DNA of 64,000 nt from the NCBI GenBank assembly GCA_000341795.1, contig AODO01000032.1, positions 1-64,000 of the forward strand, written 5' to 3'. This stretch comes from Rhodococcus triatomae BKS 15-14. Lineage in GTDB: Bacteria > Actinomycetota > Actinomycetes > Mycobacteriales > Mycobacteriaceae. Position numbers and translations under genes: made by a program. Below, one piece after another: positions 44,101 to 52,507 of this stretch (position 1 is its first letter; every line of letters starts with the position of its first letter). Below the pieces are notes generated by a model. The model was not told the DNA's origin. It saw only the letters and a program-made list of their open reading frames with translations, and did not search any database.

Positions 44101-44715
44101 GAAGCGTTCGAGGAAGACACCCGAGGACGAGAAGTTCGCCGCCGCCAGACGCTGCACTCGATCGTAGGCACCGCGCAGGTCCGTCTCGTCGAAACACGCC
44201 TGCATGCCGATGCCGCCACCGCCGCCGACCGCCTTGAGCATCACCGGGTACCCGACCTCCGCAGCAGCCGCGAGGGCCGCCTCGACGCTCTCGAGCATCC
44301 CGCTGCCCGCGACCAACGGAACCCCGACCGCGCGGGCCGCCTCCCGGGCCGAGTGCTTGTTGCCGAACACCCGCAGCTGGTCCGGCGTCGGTCCGACGAA
44401 GGCGATTCCGGCCGCTTCGGCGGCAGCGGCGAACGCGTCGTTCTCCGACAGGAATCCGTAACCCGGGTGGATCGCGCCCGCGCCGGACGCCAGCGCCGCC
44501 TCGATCACCGCGTCCGCCCGCAGGTACGACTCCTGCGCCGGCGCCGGTCCGAGCCGGATCGCCACGTCCGCGAGTTCGACGTGCGCCGCCGCCGCGTCCG
44601 CGTCCGAGTGGACCGCCACCGTCTTGAGTCCCAGGATGTGGGCGGAACGCATGATCCGGCAGGCGATCTCACCTCGATTGGCAACGAGCAGGGTGTCGAA
44701 CGAGAGGGCGGTCAT
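41107..44715 (-). CDS. Urea carboxylase (biotin-dependent)
   Basis: Carboxylates urea to allophanate using ATP, bicarbonate and biotin. The 1202-aa protein has a biotin carboxylase domain (about 1-450; LVANRGEIACRIMRSAHILG, GGGGGIGMQACFDE, EMNTRLQVEHPVTEE). KipA/KipI-like carboxyltransferase domains follow (about 480-1060; IPPSGPMDDLSF, GPDGPSLGGFACP). The biotinyl domain ends the protein, with the carrier lysine in LEAMKLEM at Lys1166. Start ATG 44715 has GAAAGG upstream. No DUF1989 urea-carboxylase-associated genes, typical of guanidine carboxylases, are adjacent; the urea transporter is. Confidence 0.94.
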   Translation of the reverse strand: MTALSFDTLLVANRGEIACRIMRSAHILGLKTVAVHSDADAAAAHVELADVAIRLGPAPAQESYLRADAVIEAALASGAGAIHPGYGFLSENDAFAAAAEAAGIAFVGPTPDQLRVFGNKHSAREAARAVGVPLVAGSGMLESVEAALAAAAEVGYPVMLKAVGGGGGIGMQACFDETDLRGAYDRVQRLAAANFSSSGVFLERFVAHARHVEVQVFGDGAGRTLSLGTRDCSLQRRNQKVVEEAPAFGLSDAVVDQLLSSSRALASSVDYRSAGTVEFVYDVDRGEASFLEMNTRLQVEHPVTEEVTGVDLVAWMLRLAGGDNSMLDELPDSGPEITGHAVEARVYAEDPGREYRPSAGLLTSVEFPAHTRVETWVDTGTTVSEHYDPMIAKIVTASSTRAGAFAALGAALDETAIHGIATNLPQLRAITALPVVLGGGQTTGTLAELVVGGPRVDVLRPGTMTTLQDHPGRLGYWEVGIPPSGPMDDLSFTLVNTAVGNTPDAVGLECTLQGPQLEFAEATVVCVGGAPAPVTVNGDAVPMWEPVEVPAGGVLDVGSPAGEGLRVYVAVRGGIDAPRYLGSASTFTLGGFGGVTGRALATGDVLALAQTDDDLAEPTIVPAQDRPVFGHTWHLAVGEGPQPAPSYFTDSDMAQFYDTTWTAAAHANRTGIRLDGPKPTWSRTDGGEAGLHPSNLHDNPYSVGALNVSGDTPILLGPDGPSLGGFACPLTVTSAHRWKLGQIRPGDQVRFVPVTEGGADMLRASNSVRAAQLPPSTARAASSDGGVLARREEILGRPAVVYLRGGDDNLLVEYGEMELDLGLRMRVHALSVALAERAVPGLIDVTPGVRSLHLHFDPDALPARALLDVLQDIEDLLPATGDLVVPSRTIRLPLSFDDPSIAEAIDRYRAGVRDAAPWLPSNTEFIRRINGLDSVDQVRDAVFDAEYLVLGLGDVYLGAPLAVPLDPRHRLVTTKYNPARTWTPSDAVGIGGKYLCVYGMESPGGYQLIGRTVPIWSGYRQQGPFEDGRPWLFRFFDRIVWEPVTPEQLTEFRAEAAAGRFNAEITEGTFALADHLRFLEDNAESIAEFNTRQGAAFEAEKEAWRAAGEFDRVESAVPEPEVADLVLPAGAVVVEAPMVGTVWRVAVEPGDIVEAGGDAVILEAMKLEMPVPFNSAGTVLDVLVEPGARVQPGTPLVVMGVA

Positions 44716-44773
44716 GTCACGGCCTTTCGGTGGGAGAGGGTCGTCGGAGCGGAACCTGCGCGGCGACCGGGCG

Positions 44774-45502
44774 TCAGTCACGAACGGCGTTGGCCATCCG
44801 CGCCATTGCCAGTGCCTGCTGGGCGCGTTCGATCACGACGGCCCGCGATTCGTCGATGTGCGAGAGGAGCGCGTCGTGTGCGCGCTGGAGATGTCCGTCG
44901 AGGACGAGTTCGGCGACCGCGATGTGTTCGTCGACGGTCGCGCGCATCCGGTCGGGGGTCAGGTAGTCGAACATCCGGACGGGCCGGACCTTCGCGTTGA
45001 CTCCCGCGAGAGCGTCCACGAGCGCTCGATTGCCGGAGGACGCGAGCAGCGTGGTGTGGAACTGTTCGTCGAGCACGACGAACCCGGCGTCCGGGTCCGG
45101 CATCTCGTTGCGGAACCCGTACCACCGCTGCACTTCCGGGCCGAGGATCTGCGGGTCGTGCATTTCGCCGCTGCCCTGCAGGATCCGCAGTAGCCCCCGC
45201 ATCTCCAGGGTGATGCGCAGCTCGTAGAGGTCGGCGAGCTCCTCGAGACGAGGCCGGTACGGGAAGAGGCCGTGGTCGTCACGCTCGACGAGTCCGTCGG
45301 CCTGCAACCGTGCCAGCGCCTCCCGGACCGGGGTCCGGGACACGCCGTACAGTTCGGCGAGCCGCTCCTCGCCGAGGCGGTCGCCCGGGCCGATCCGGCC
45401 GGTCATCAGGTCACTGCGGAGCCGCAGGTACACCCGCTCGCGAAGCGGTCCGCGGGCGGCCGGCGCGAGGCCGCCGTCGTCCTCGGGTTCGATCACCGTC
45501 AT
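44774..45502 (-). CDS. GntR-family (FadR/FCD) regulator inside the urea operon
   Basis: A 242-aa regulator with an N-terminal GntR winged helix (about 20-88: LRSDLMTGRIGPGDRLGEERLAELYGVSRTPVREALARLQADGLVE) and a C-terminal FCD ligand domain (about 92-220; DEQFHTTLLASSGNRAL and HIAVAELVLDGH supply metal/ligand histidines). It starts 1 bp after the urtE stop and ends 58 bp before urea carboxylase, so it is within the operon. The symmetric TTGGTCACCAA upstream of urtA fits the family operator and suggests it controls the whole block. Confidence 0.9.
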   Translation of the reverse strand: MTVIEPEDDGGLAPAARGPLRERVYLRLRSDLMTGRIGPGDRLGEERLAELYGVSRTPVREALARLQADGLVERDDHGLFPYRPRLEELADLYELRITLEMRGLLRILQGSGEMHDPQILGPEVQRWYGFRNEMPDPDAGFVVLDEQFHTTLLASSGNRALVDALAGVNAKVRPVRMFDYLTPDRMRATVDEHIAVAELVLDGHLQRAHDALLSHIDESRAVVIERAQQALAMARMANAVRD

Positions 45503-45503
45503 G

Positions 45504-46196
45504 TCAGATGGCCATTGCGGCGCGGACGGCGTCGGCCGATTCCGCGCCCCCTGTTCCGGTGGACGTGACGTGGCCGGCGGCGAGCACGCTGTAGTGCTGC
45601 GCGGCCTGCAGGGCGAAGCCGATGTGCTGTTCGACCAGCAGGACGCTGAGGTCGCCGCGCCGGGTGAGGTCGATGATCGTGCGCTCGATCTCGGCGACGA
45701 CGTTCGGCTGGATGCCCTCCGTCGGTTCGTCGAGGATCAGCACCTTCGGTTCGGTGACGAGGGCACGGGCGATCGCGAGTTGCTGTCGCTGGCCTCCCGA
45801 GAGCAGGCCGGCGCGGCGGTCGAGCAGGTCCTTCAGCGCGGGGAACAGGTCCAGTGCCTCCGCGATCAACGCCTTGCCGCGCTTGCGACCGTCGGCGACC
45901 ACCTGCAGGTTCTCCTCGGTGGTCAGCTGCCCGAACGACTGCTGTCCCTGCGGCACGTACGCGAGGCCCCTGCCGACTCGTGCGCTGGGCCGCAGCGAGG
46001 TGATGTCCTCACCGCCGAGCAGGATCTTTCCCGACGTCGCCTTGATCAGACCGACAGCGGCGCGCAACAGCGTGGTCTTGCCCGCGCCGTTGTGCCCCAT
46101 GACAGCGGCGACGCCACCCTCGGGCACGGTGAGCGAGACCCCGTGCACGACCTCGGTGCGGCCGTAGCCGGCGTGAATGTCGACGAGTTCGAGCAT
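45504..46196 (-). CDS. urtE: Urea ABC transporter ATP-binding subunit UrtE
   Basis: A branched-chain amino-acid type ATPase (LivF-like), 230 aa. Walker A VMGHNGAGKTTLLRAAVG, signature LLSGGQRQQLAIARAL and Walker B VLILDEPTEGIQP are intact. PNVVAEIERTIIDL is typical of UrtE. Two start codons exist: ATG 46202 overlaps urtD (ATGA), but AAGGAGG is spaced 7 nt from ATG 46196, which is preferred here. It works with UrtABCD to import urea. Confidence 0.94.
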   Translation of the reverse strand: MLELVDIHAGYGRTEVVHGVSLTVPEGGVAAVMGHNGAGKTTLLRAAVGLIKATSGKILLGGEDITSLRPSARVGRGLAYVPQGQQSFGQLTTEENLQVVADGRKRGKALIAEALDLFPALKDLLDRRAGLLSGGQRQQLAIARALVTEPKVLILDEPTEGIQPNVVAEIERTIIDLTRRGDLSVLLVEQHIGFALQAAQHYSVLAAGHVTSTGTGGAESADAVRAAMAI

Positions 46197-46198
46197 CG

Positions 46199-47029
46199 TC
46201 ATCCCTCCTTCGCGTGGTCGGTGCCGACGGCGGGATCGCCCACCTGCCCGGTACCGAGATAGACGGCCTGGACCTTCGGATCGGCCTGCACCTGCGCGAC
46301 GGTGCCCTCGGAGAGCACCTTCCCCGCGGCCAGCACCGTCACCGAGGTGGCGAATGCGCGCATGAAGTCCATATCGTGTTCGACGACGACGACGGTGCGC
46401 TCACCACCGATGCGGCGCAGCAGGTTTCCGGTTTCCTCGCGTTCCTCGAGGCTCATGCCGGCGACCGGTTCGTCGAGCAGGAGCACGTCGGCGTTCTGCA
46501 CGAGGAGCATGCCGATCTCGAGCCACTGCTTCTGTCCGTGCGCGAGGATGCCCGCGGGGGTGTCGCGCTGCCGGGTCAGGCCGATGGTCTCGAGGGCCTC
46601 CTCGATCTGCGGCAGCACCTCCTTGCGGCGCCGCAGCAGCGTCAGTGCCGATCGGCCTGCGCCCGCGGCGATGTCGAGGTTCTGCAGCACCGACAGGTCC
46701 TCGAAGACGCTGGCGGTCTGGAACGTCCGTCCGACACCGAGCCGGGCGATGTGGTGGACCTTCTTGCCGACGAGCTCGACTCCGGACTTCGTGGCGGAGC
46801 CGGTGGCCGGGACCAGCCCGGTGATCGCGTCGACGAGTGTGGTCTTGCCTGCACCGTTGGGGCCGATGAGGAAGCGCAGGTCGCCCTGTAGGAGGGTCAG
46901 GTCGACGTTGTCGACGGCCTTGAAGCCGTCGAAGCTGACCGACAGGCCCCGCACCTCCAGGTACTCGCTCGACATGCCCGCGTTGCCGCCCAGCTCGGGC
47001 GCTTTGACTGCTTCGGTCGATCCGGTCAT
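46199..47029 (-). CDS. urtD: Urea ABC transporter ATP-binding subunit UrtD
   Basis: A LivG-like ATPase, 276 aa. Walker A LIGPNGAGKTTLVDAITG, the VGRTFQTASVFEDLSV loop, GILAHGQKQWLEIGMLL (the variant signature typical of UrtD) and LLLDEPVAGMSLEE are present. The N-terminus has about 18 extra residues before the usual start; an internal ATG (MSSEYLEVRG) is an alternative. It overlaps urtC by one base at TGATG, so translation is coupled. Confidence 0.94.
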   Translation of the reverse strand: MTGSTEAVKAPELGGNAGMSSEYLEVRGLSVSFDGFKAVDNVDLTLLQGDLRFLIGPNGAGKTTLVDAITGLVPATGSATKSGVELVGKKVHHIARLGVGRTFQTASVFEDLSVLQNLDIAAGAGRSALTLLRRRKEVLPQIEEALETIGLTRQRDTPAGILAHGQKQWLEIGMLLVQNADVLLLDEPVAGMSLEEREETGNLLRRIGGERTVVVVEHDMDFMRAFATSVTVLAAGKVLSEGTVAQVQADPKVQAVYLGTGQVGDPAVGTDHAKEG

Positions 47030-48135
47030 CAGGACACCTTCACGGGTTCGGGCACCTCTGCGGGCGAGGGTGCGTCGGGTTCCGACTGGGGCGTGGTCCT
47101 GCGCCTGCGGAGCAGTGCCAGGAGGCCCGCGACTCCGGCCGGGAAGAAGCCGACCACCACGATGAACAGCAGTCCCTGGGCATAGATCCAGCCGGACGGG
47201 AACGACTCGGAGAACGCGGACTGGGCCCAGGCGACACCGATCGCACCGAGAACCGGGCCGAGCAGGGTGGCGCGGCCGCCGATGGCGACGCCGATCAGGA
47301 AGGCGAGGGACGGAACGATTCCCACGTCCGCGGGCGAGATGATCCCGACGATCGGCACGAACAGCGCCCCGGCGACACCGGCGAGGAACGCGGCGGCCAC
47401 GTAGGCGACCAGCTTGATGTTGGCCGGGTCGTACCCGAGGAACCGGACGCGTTCCTCCTGGTCCCGCACCGCGACGAGCAGTTCGCCGTAACGGGAGTTC
47501 ATCAGCTGCCGGATCGCGGCAACGGACAGCAACAGCACTGCGGCCGCGATGAAGAACAGCATTCGCTTGTTGGCGGGGTCGGCGAGGTTGAAGCCGAAGA
47601 ACGTGCGGAACCTGTTGAGCCCGTTGCTGCCACCGATGGTCTGCTGACCGACGAGCAGGATCGCGAACGCGGCGGCCAGCGCCTGGGACAGGATGGCGAA
47701 GTACGCACCCTTGACGCGGCGCTTGAAGACGCCGAGCCCGAGCAGGAACGCCACCAGGGCCGGAAGGGTCAGGACGGCGATGATCGCGACCACCGGCGAC
47801 GCGAACGGCTGCCAGTAGCCGGGCAGCTCCGTCTTGCCGGCGATCTGCATGAAGTCGGGGACGTCGTCACCGCGGAGCTCGGCGTCCGCGATCTTGAGGT
47901 GCATCGCCATCGCGTAGGCGCCGATGCCGAAGAAGACGCCCTGACCGAGGGTCAGCATCCCGCCTCGGCCCCAGGCCAATCCGATTCCGGCGGCGACGAT
48001 GGCGAAGCACAGGAACTTGCCGAGCAGGCCGAGCCGGAAGTCGGACAGCACCGCGGGTGCCACACCGAACAGGACGACGGCGGCGAGCGCGAACCCGCCC
48101 CACACGCGCAACTTGGGATGTGTCAGGACGCTCAC
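47029..48135 (-). CDS. urtC: Urea ABC transporter permease UrtC
   Basis: A LivM-like permease, 368 aa, with about ten membrane helices. GLAWGRGGMLTLGQGVFFGIGAYAMAMHL and ILVGQQTIGGSNGLNRF are characteristic of UrtC, and the cytoplasmic EAA-like loop is RVRFLGYDPANIKLVAYVAAAFLAGVAG. The C-terminal tail (about 345-368) is acidic and Pro-rich. Start GTG 48135 overlaps the urtB stop by 4 bp (GTGA). Confidence 0.93.
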   Translation of the reverse strand: MSVLTHPKLRVWGGFALAAVVLFGVAPAVLSDFRLGLLGKFLCFAIVAAGIGLAWGRGGMLTLGQGVFFGIGAYAMAMHLKIADAELRGDDVPDFMQIAGKTELPGYWQPFASPVVAIIAVLTLPALVAFLLGLGVFKRRVKGAYFAILSQALAAAFAILLVGQQTIGGSNGLNRFRTFFGFNLADPANKRMLFFIAAAVLLLSVAAIRQLMNSRYGELLVAVRDQEERVRFLGYDPANIKLVAYVAAAFLAGVAGALFVPIVGIISPADVGIVPSLAFLIGVAIGGRATLLGPVLGAIGVAWAQSAFSESFPSGWIYAQGLLFIVVVGFFPAGVAGLLALLRRRRTTPQSEPDAPSPAEVPEPVKVS

Positions 48136-49016
48136 ACGAGACTCCTCGTCTTGACGGCGAACAGACCCTGCGGGCGGATCTGCAGGAAGACCACGATGAT
48201 CACGAACACGATCACCTTCGCGATCGACGCGGTGGTCGAGTACTCGATGAAGGAATTCAGGATGCCGAGGGCGAACGCCGCGATCACGGCACCCTTCATC
48301 TGGCCGAGCCCGCCGACCACGACCACGAGGAACGCGTCGATCAGGTAGCTCTGCCCGATGGTCGGGCTGGTCGAGCCGATCAGCGTCAGCGCGACGCCGG
48401 CGACGCCCGCCAGTCCCGACCCGATGAAGAAGGTGGTGACATCGGTACGGCGGGAGGAGATTCCGCTGGTCTCCGCGAGGTCGCGGTTCTGCACGACGGC
48501 GCGGATCCGGCGGCCCATCGGGGAGCGCTTGAGCGCGGTCGCCAGCACCGTCACCGCGACCACGGCCAGTACCAGGATGAAGATGCGGGTCTTCGGGACC
48601 ACCGCGCCGAAGATCTCGACACCACCCGAGAGCCACTCCGGTGCAACGACATTGACTGCGGGTGCCCCGAAGACGTCCCGGGCGAGCTGCTGCAGGATCA
48701 ATCCGACACCGAACGTCACCAACAGCGTGTCGAGGGGACGGTGGTACATCCGCTTGACCAGAACGGTTTCGAGGGCGACACCCATCAGGCCGCCGACGAC
48801 GAAGCCGACCACCAGCGAGACGAACAGCGATCCGGTGGCGCTCGAGATCACCTGCTGCACCACGTAGGCCGTGTAGCTGCCGGCCATGATGAACTCGCCG
48901 TGGGCCATGTTGATCACGCCCATCTGACCGAAGGTCAGGGACAATCCCAACGCGGCGAGCAACAGAATCGAGCCGATGCTCAATCCGGTGAAGAGCTGTC
49001 CGATCACGACATCCAT
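48132..49016 (-). CDS. urtB: Urea ABC transporter permease UrtB
   Basis: A LivH-like permease, 294 aa, with about eight helices. GLSLTFGQMGVINMAHGEFIMAGSYTAYV near the N-terminus and RRIRAVVQNRDLAETSGI in the coupling loop identify UrtB. FLVVVGGLGQMKGAVIAAFALGI completes it. It lies 97 bp after urtA; the gap holds two GC-rich mini-hairpins. It is translationally coupled to urtC. Confidence 0.93.
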   Translation of the reverse strand: MDVVIGQLFTGLSIGSILLLAALGLSLTFGQMGVINMAHGEFIMAGSYTAYVVQQVISSATGSLFVSLVVGFVVGGLMGVALETVLVKRMYHRPLDTLLVTFGVGLILQQLARDVFGAPAVNVVAPEWLSGGVEIFGAVVPKTRIFILVLAVVAVTVLATALKRSPMGRRIRAVVQNRDLAETSGISSRRTDVTTFFIGSGLAGVAGVALTLIGSTSPTIGQSYLIDAFLVVVVGGLGQMKGAVIAAFALGILNSFIEYSTTASIAKVIVFVIIVVFLQIRPQGLFAVKTRSLV

Positions 49017-49057
49017 GAAAGATGCACTGCCTCTCTACTGGTCGGCTTCGTCGTCTC

Positions 49058-49098
49058 GGGCGGCACCGCCGCCCCCTCACTGGGGCGGCACCGCCGCC
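49058..49098 (-). repeat. Two tandem mini-hairpins between urtA and urtB
   Basis: GGGCGGCACCGCCGCC occurs at 49058-49073 and again at 49083-49098. Each copy folds as GGCGG-CAC-CGCC. They could attenuate read-through or stabilise the urtA mRNA so that the binding protein is made in excess. Confidence 0.55.
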
Positions 49099-49113
49099 GT
49101 CGTCGGATGACTG

Positions 49114-50373
49114 CTACTGCTTGCTGAGGCCCTCGGCCCACGGGTAGGTCTCGAGGTACGGGTCGGGCTCGATCGGCTGACCGGAGTCCCACACCGTGTA
49201 GATCAGTCCGTCGTTACGGATCTCGCCGATGCGGGCGGTCTTGGTGATGTGGTGGTTGTCCCCGTCGATCGTGACCAGACCCTCGGGGGCCTCGAACGTG
49301 ACGCCGTCCGCATTGGCCTGAATGTCCGCGACCGCGAACGAATTCGCCTTCTCGACGGTGTTCTTCCACAGGTGGACCGACACGTAGGCGGCTTCCATCG
49401 GGTCGGACGTGGGCTTGTTCTGTCCGTACTTCGCCTTGTACGCCTCGACGAAGGTCTTGTTCACCGGGGTGTCGATGGTCTGGTAGTAGTTCCACGCCGT
49501 CAGCTGGCCCTCGATGTTCTGCACACCGATGCCACCGACCTCCTCCTCGGCGATGGAGACCGAGACGACCGGCATGGCCTGCGGGGTCAGGCCGACGTTC
49601 TTGTACTCACGGAAGAACGCGACGTTGGAGTCGCCGTTGAGGGTGTTGAACACGGCATCGGCGTCGGCGGTGCGAACCTTGTTGACGATGGTCGAGAAGT
49701 CGGTGGACCCGAGCGGGGTGTAGTCCTCGCCCTTGATCTCGATGCCGTTGGCCTCCGCGTACGCCTTGATGATGCGGTTCGCGGTCTGCGGGAAGACGTA
49801 GTCGGAGCCGACGAGGTAGAGGGACTTGACGCCCTTCTCCTTGAGGTAGTCGAGCGCCGGGATGATCTGCTGGTTCGTGGTGGCGCCGGTGTAGAAGATG
49901 TTCGGCGAGTCCTCGAGGCCCTCGTACTGAACGGGGTAGTACAGCAGCGAGTTCCGGTCCTCGAACACCGGCAGCATCGCCTTGCGGGACGAGGAGGTCC
50001 AGCCACCGAACACGGCCGCGACACAGTCGCTGCTGATCAGCTTCTCCGCCTTCTCCGCGAAGACGGTCGGCTCGGAGGCACCGTCCTCGCCGACGAGCTG
50101 AATCTGCTTGCCGAGAACGCCTCCGGAGGCGTTGATCTCCTCGACGGCGAGGGCGATGGAGTCACGCACGGTGACCTCGGAGATGGCCATCGTGCCCGAC
50201 AGGGAGTTGAGCGAGCCGACCTTGATGGTGTCACCGGAGGTGTCCACGCAGGATGCGGCGGCCGAGTCGCCGGACGCGGTGTCGGATGCCTTGCTGCCGC
50301 AACCGGTCAGCACGAGGCCGAGCGCGGCGACGGCGGCGGGCGCGGCGAGCGCGCGCTTCGAGATGTGACGCAT
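49114..50373 (-). CDS. urtA: Urea ABC transporter substrate-binding lipoprotein UrtA
   Basis: Captures urea outside the membrane for UrtBCDE. The 419-aa protein has a signal peptide with lipobox LTGC (Cys25), a Ser/Ala linker and a periplasmic-binding-protein type I domain. UrtA-type landmarks are [55 protein letters not shown] and [15 protein letters not shown]. It is the first gene of the operon, preceded by about 210 bp of control region and then the lpd terminator. The name was recognised from these motifs. Confidence 0.95.
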   Translation of the reverse strand: MRHISKRALAAPAAVAALGLVLTGCGSKASDTASGDSAAASCVDTSGDTIKVGSLNSLSGTMAISEVTVRDSIALAVEEINASGGVLGKQIQLVGEDGASEPTVFAEKAEKLISSDCVAAVFGGWTSSSRKAMLPVFEDRNSLLYYPVQYEGLEDSPNIFYTGATTNQQIIPALDYLKEKGVKSLYLVGSDYVFPQTANRIIKAYAEANGIEIKGEDYTPLGSTDFSTIVNKVRTADADAVFNTLNGDSNVAFFREYKNVGLTPQAMPVVSVSIAEEEVGGIGVQNIEGQLTAWNYYQTIDTPVNKTFVEAYKAKYGQNKPTSDPMEAAYVSVHLWKNTVEKANSFAVADIQANADGVTFEAPEGLVTIDGDNHHITKTARIGEIRNDGLIYTVWDSGQPIEPDPYLETYPWAEGLSKQ

Positions 50374-50588
50374 GTAAAGGGCCTTTCGGTCGAGAACGTG
50401 CGAGAGGAGGACATGCCGGTGAAGCTGTATCCGATCCGCGTATACAGGGAGGTATTCGCGACGAGTGCAGACAGTAGGCGGCCCGTATTGCGCCGGAATG
50501 TCTGTTGGTCACCAATTGATTTCGCACATTTCGACCGTGTGAACATGCGCTCACGCCAGAGGTGAGTGCCGTGTGCAGACACGAAAAA
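50374..50588. other. Control region upstream of urtA
   Basis: About 215 bp before the lpd terminator. It contains the symmetric GntR-type site at 50505-50515, a GTATAC palindrome near 50440 and a weak GlnR-like half-site pair at 50528-50543. No gene is seen. Confidence 0.5.
50505..50515. promoter_or_regulatory. GntR/FadR-type operator candidate TTGGT-C-ACCAA
   Basis: A perfect 5-bp inverted repeat with one central base, matching the T-G-G-T...A-C-C-A pattern of FadR-subfamily operators. It is about 130 bp upstream of the urtA start, in the promoter region of the operon that encodes a GntR/FCD regulator. Confidence 0.55.
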
Positions 50589-50617
50589 GGGCGCCCGACC
50601 GCAATGGTCGGGCGCCC
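50589..50617 (-). terminator. Intrinsic terminator downstream of lpd
   Basis: GGGCGCCCGACC / GGTCGGGCGCCC with a 5-nt loop. On the minus strand it is followed by CCTTTTTCG, a true T-tract. A second hairpin, AGGCACC-GTC-GGTGCCT (50620-50636), lies between it and lpd. Confidence 0.85.
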
Positions 50618-50660
50618 CGAGGCACCGTCGGTGCCTGTGCGTGAGTGTGGTGGTTTCAGC

Positions 50661-50691
50661 TACCGAACTCGCGCACGGGCGGCGAAGCCGC

Positions 50692-50693
<2 letters not shown>
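50661..50693 (-). repeat. Extragenic repeat element, copy 2
   Basis: CTACCGAACTCGCGCAC then GGGCGGCGAAGCCGCC up to the lpd stop codon. It closely matches 39360-39393 after allophanate hydrolase, including the hairpin and its overlap with the stop. Confidence 0.55.
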
Positions 50694-52095
<1,402 letters not shown>

Positions 52096-52507
52096 GAGCT
52101 ACCAGCCTAGTCCTGCACTGTTTCGATGTCCCGCGGGTGGGTCCGGTTACCACCCGGTAGACGTCCCGGTCGCCAGCGTTTCCCGTCGTGCGAACGACGG
52201 ACAGGGATTGCGCCTGTCATCCGAACGGGGTAAATCACCCGGAGAACCTGGCCCGGCGGACCGAAGGCGACGACAATCATGTGTGTGGTCGTGGGCCCGT
52301 CAGGACCGGGTCCACGACCACACCCCGCGCGGCGTTCCGTGGGACCGCGTCAACACCCGGCAAACCCGGACCTCACGGCCGGATCGAGCCGTCCCGAGGT
52401 CGTCGCGACGATGGCCGTCGAACCAACATTTCGGTAGAAAGGGAAACGACCAGGGTTCTGCCGGTCCCGCGACGGCACGCGCCCGCCCCCGATCGAAGGG
52501 TCTGCCC
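52096..52507. other. Long leader upstream of mycolyltransferase
   Basis: 412 bp between the divergent starts of lpd and the mycolyltransferase. It contains a long hairpin at 52283-52323. No convincing coding sequence or known riboswitch was recognised in the rest. Confidence 0.5.
52283..52323 (+). promoter_or_regulatory. Leader hairpin upstream of mycolyltransferase
   Basis: GTGTGGTCGTGG (52283-52294) pairs with CCACGACCACAC (52312-52323), with an inner CCCG/CGGG stem, giving a 17-bp stem about 185 nt before the ATG. It is not at a gene end, so it may be an attenuator or an RNA-stability element. Confidence 0.45.

Noticed and set aside
41491-45000. 3.5-kb plus-strand open frame antisense to urea carboxylase
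   Set aside because: No recognisable domain and composition like a codon-position shadow; the minus-strand carboxylase accounts for the openness.
50528-50543. GlnR-type box upstream of urtA (TTCAC, six bases, GAAAT on the minus strand)
   Set aside because: Two mismatches to GTNAC-N6-GAAAC and only one pair; too weak to call, though nitrogen control would make sense.
52208-52290. Possible c-di-AMP or glycine riboswitch (GGGGTAAATC, CCGAAGGCGAC) before the mycolyltransferase
   Set aside because: Only short words resemble the conserved cores; the remaining paired elements and the long c-di-AMP 3' consensus were not found.
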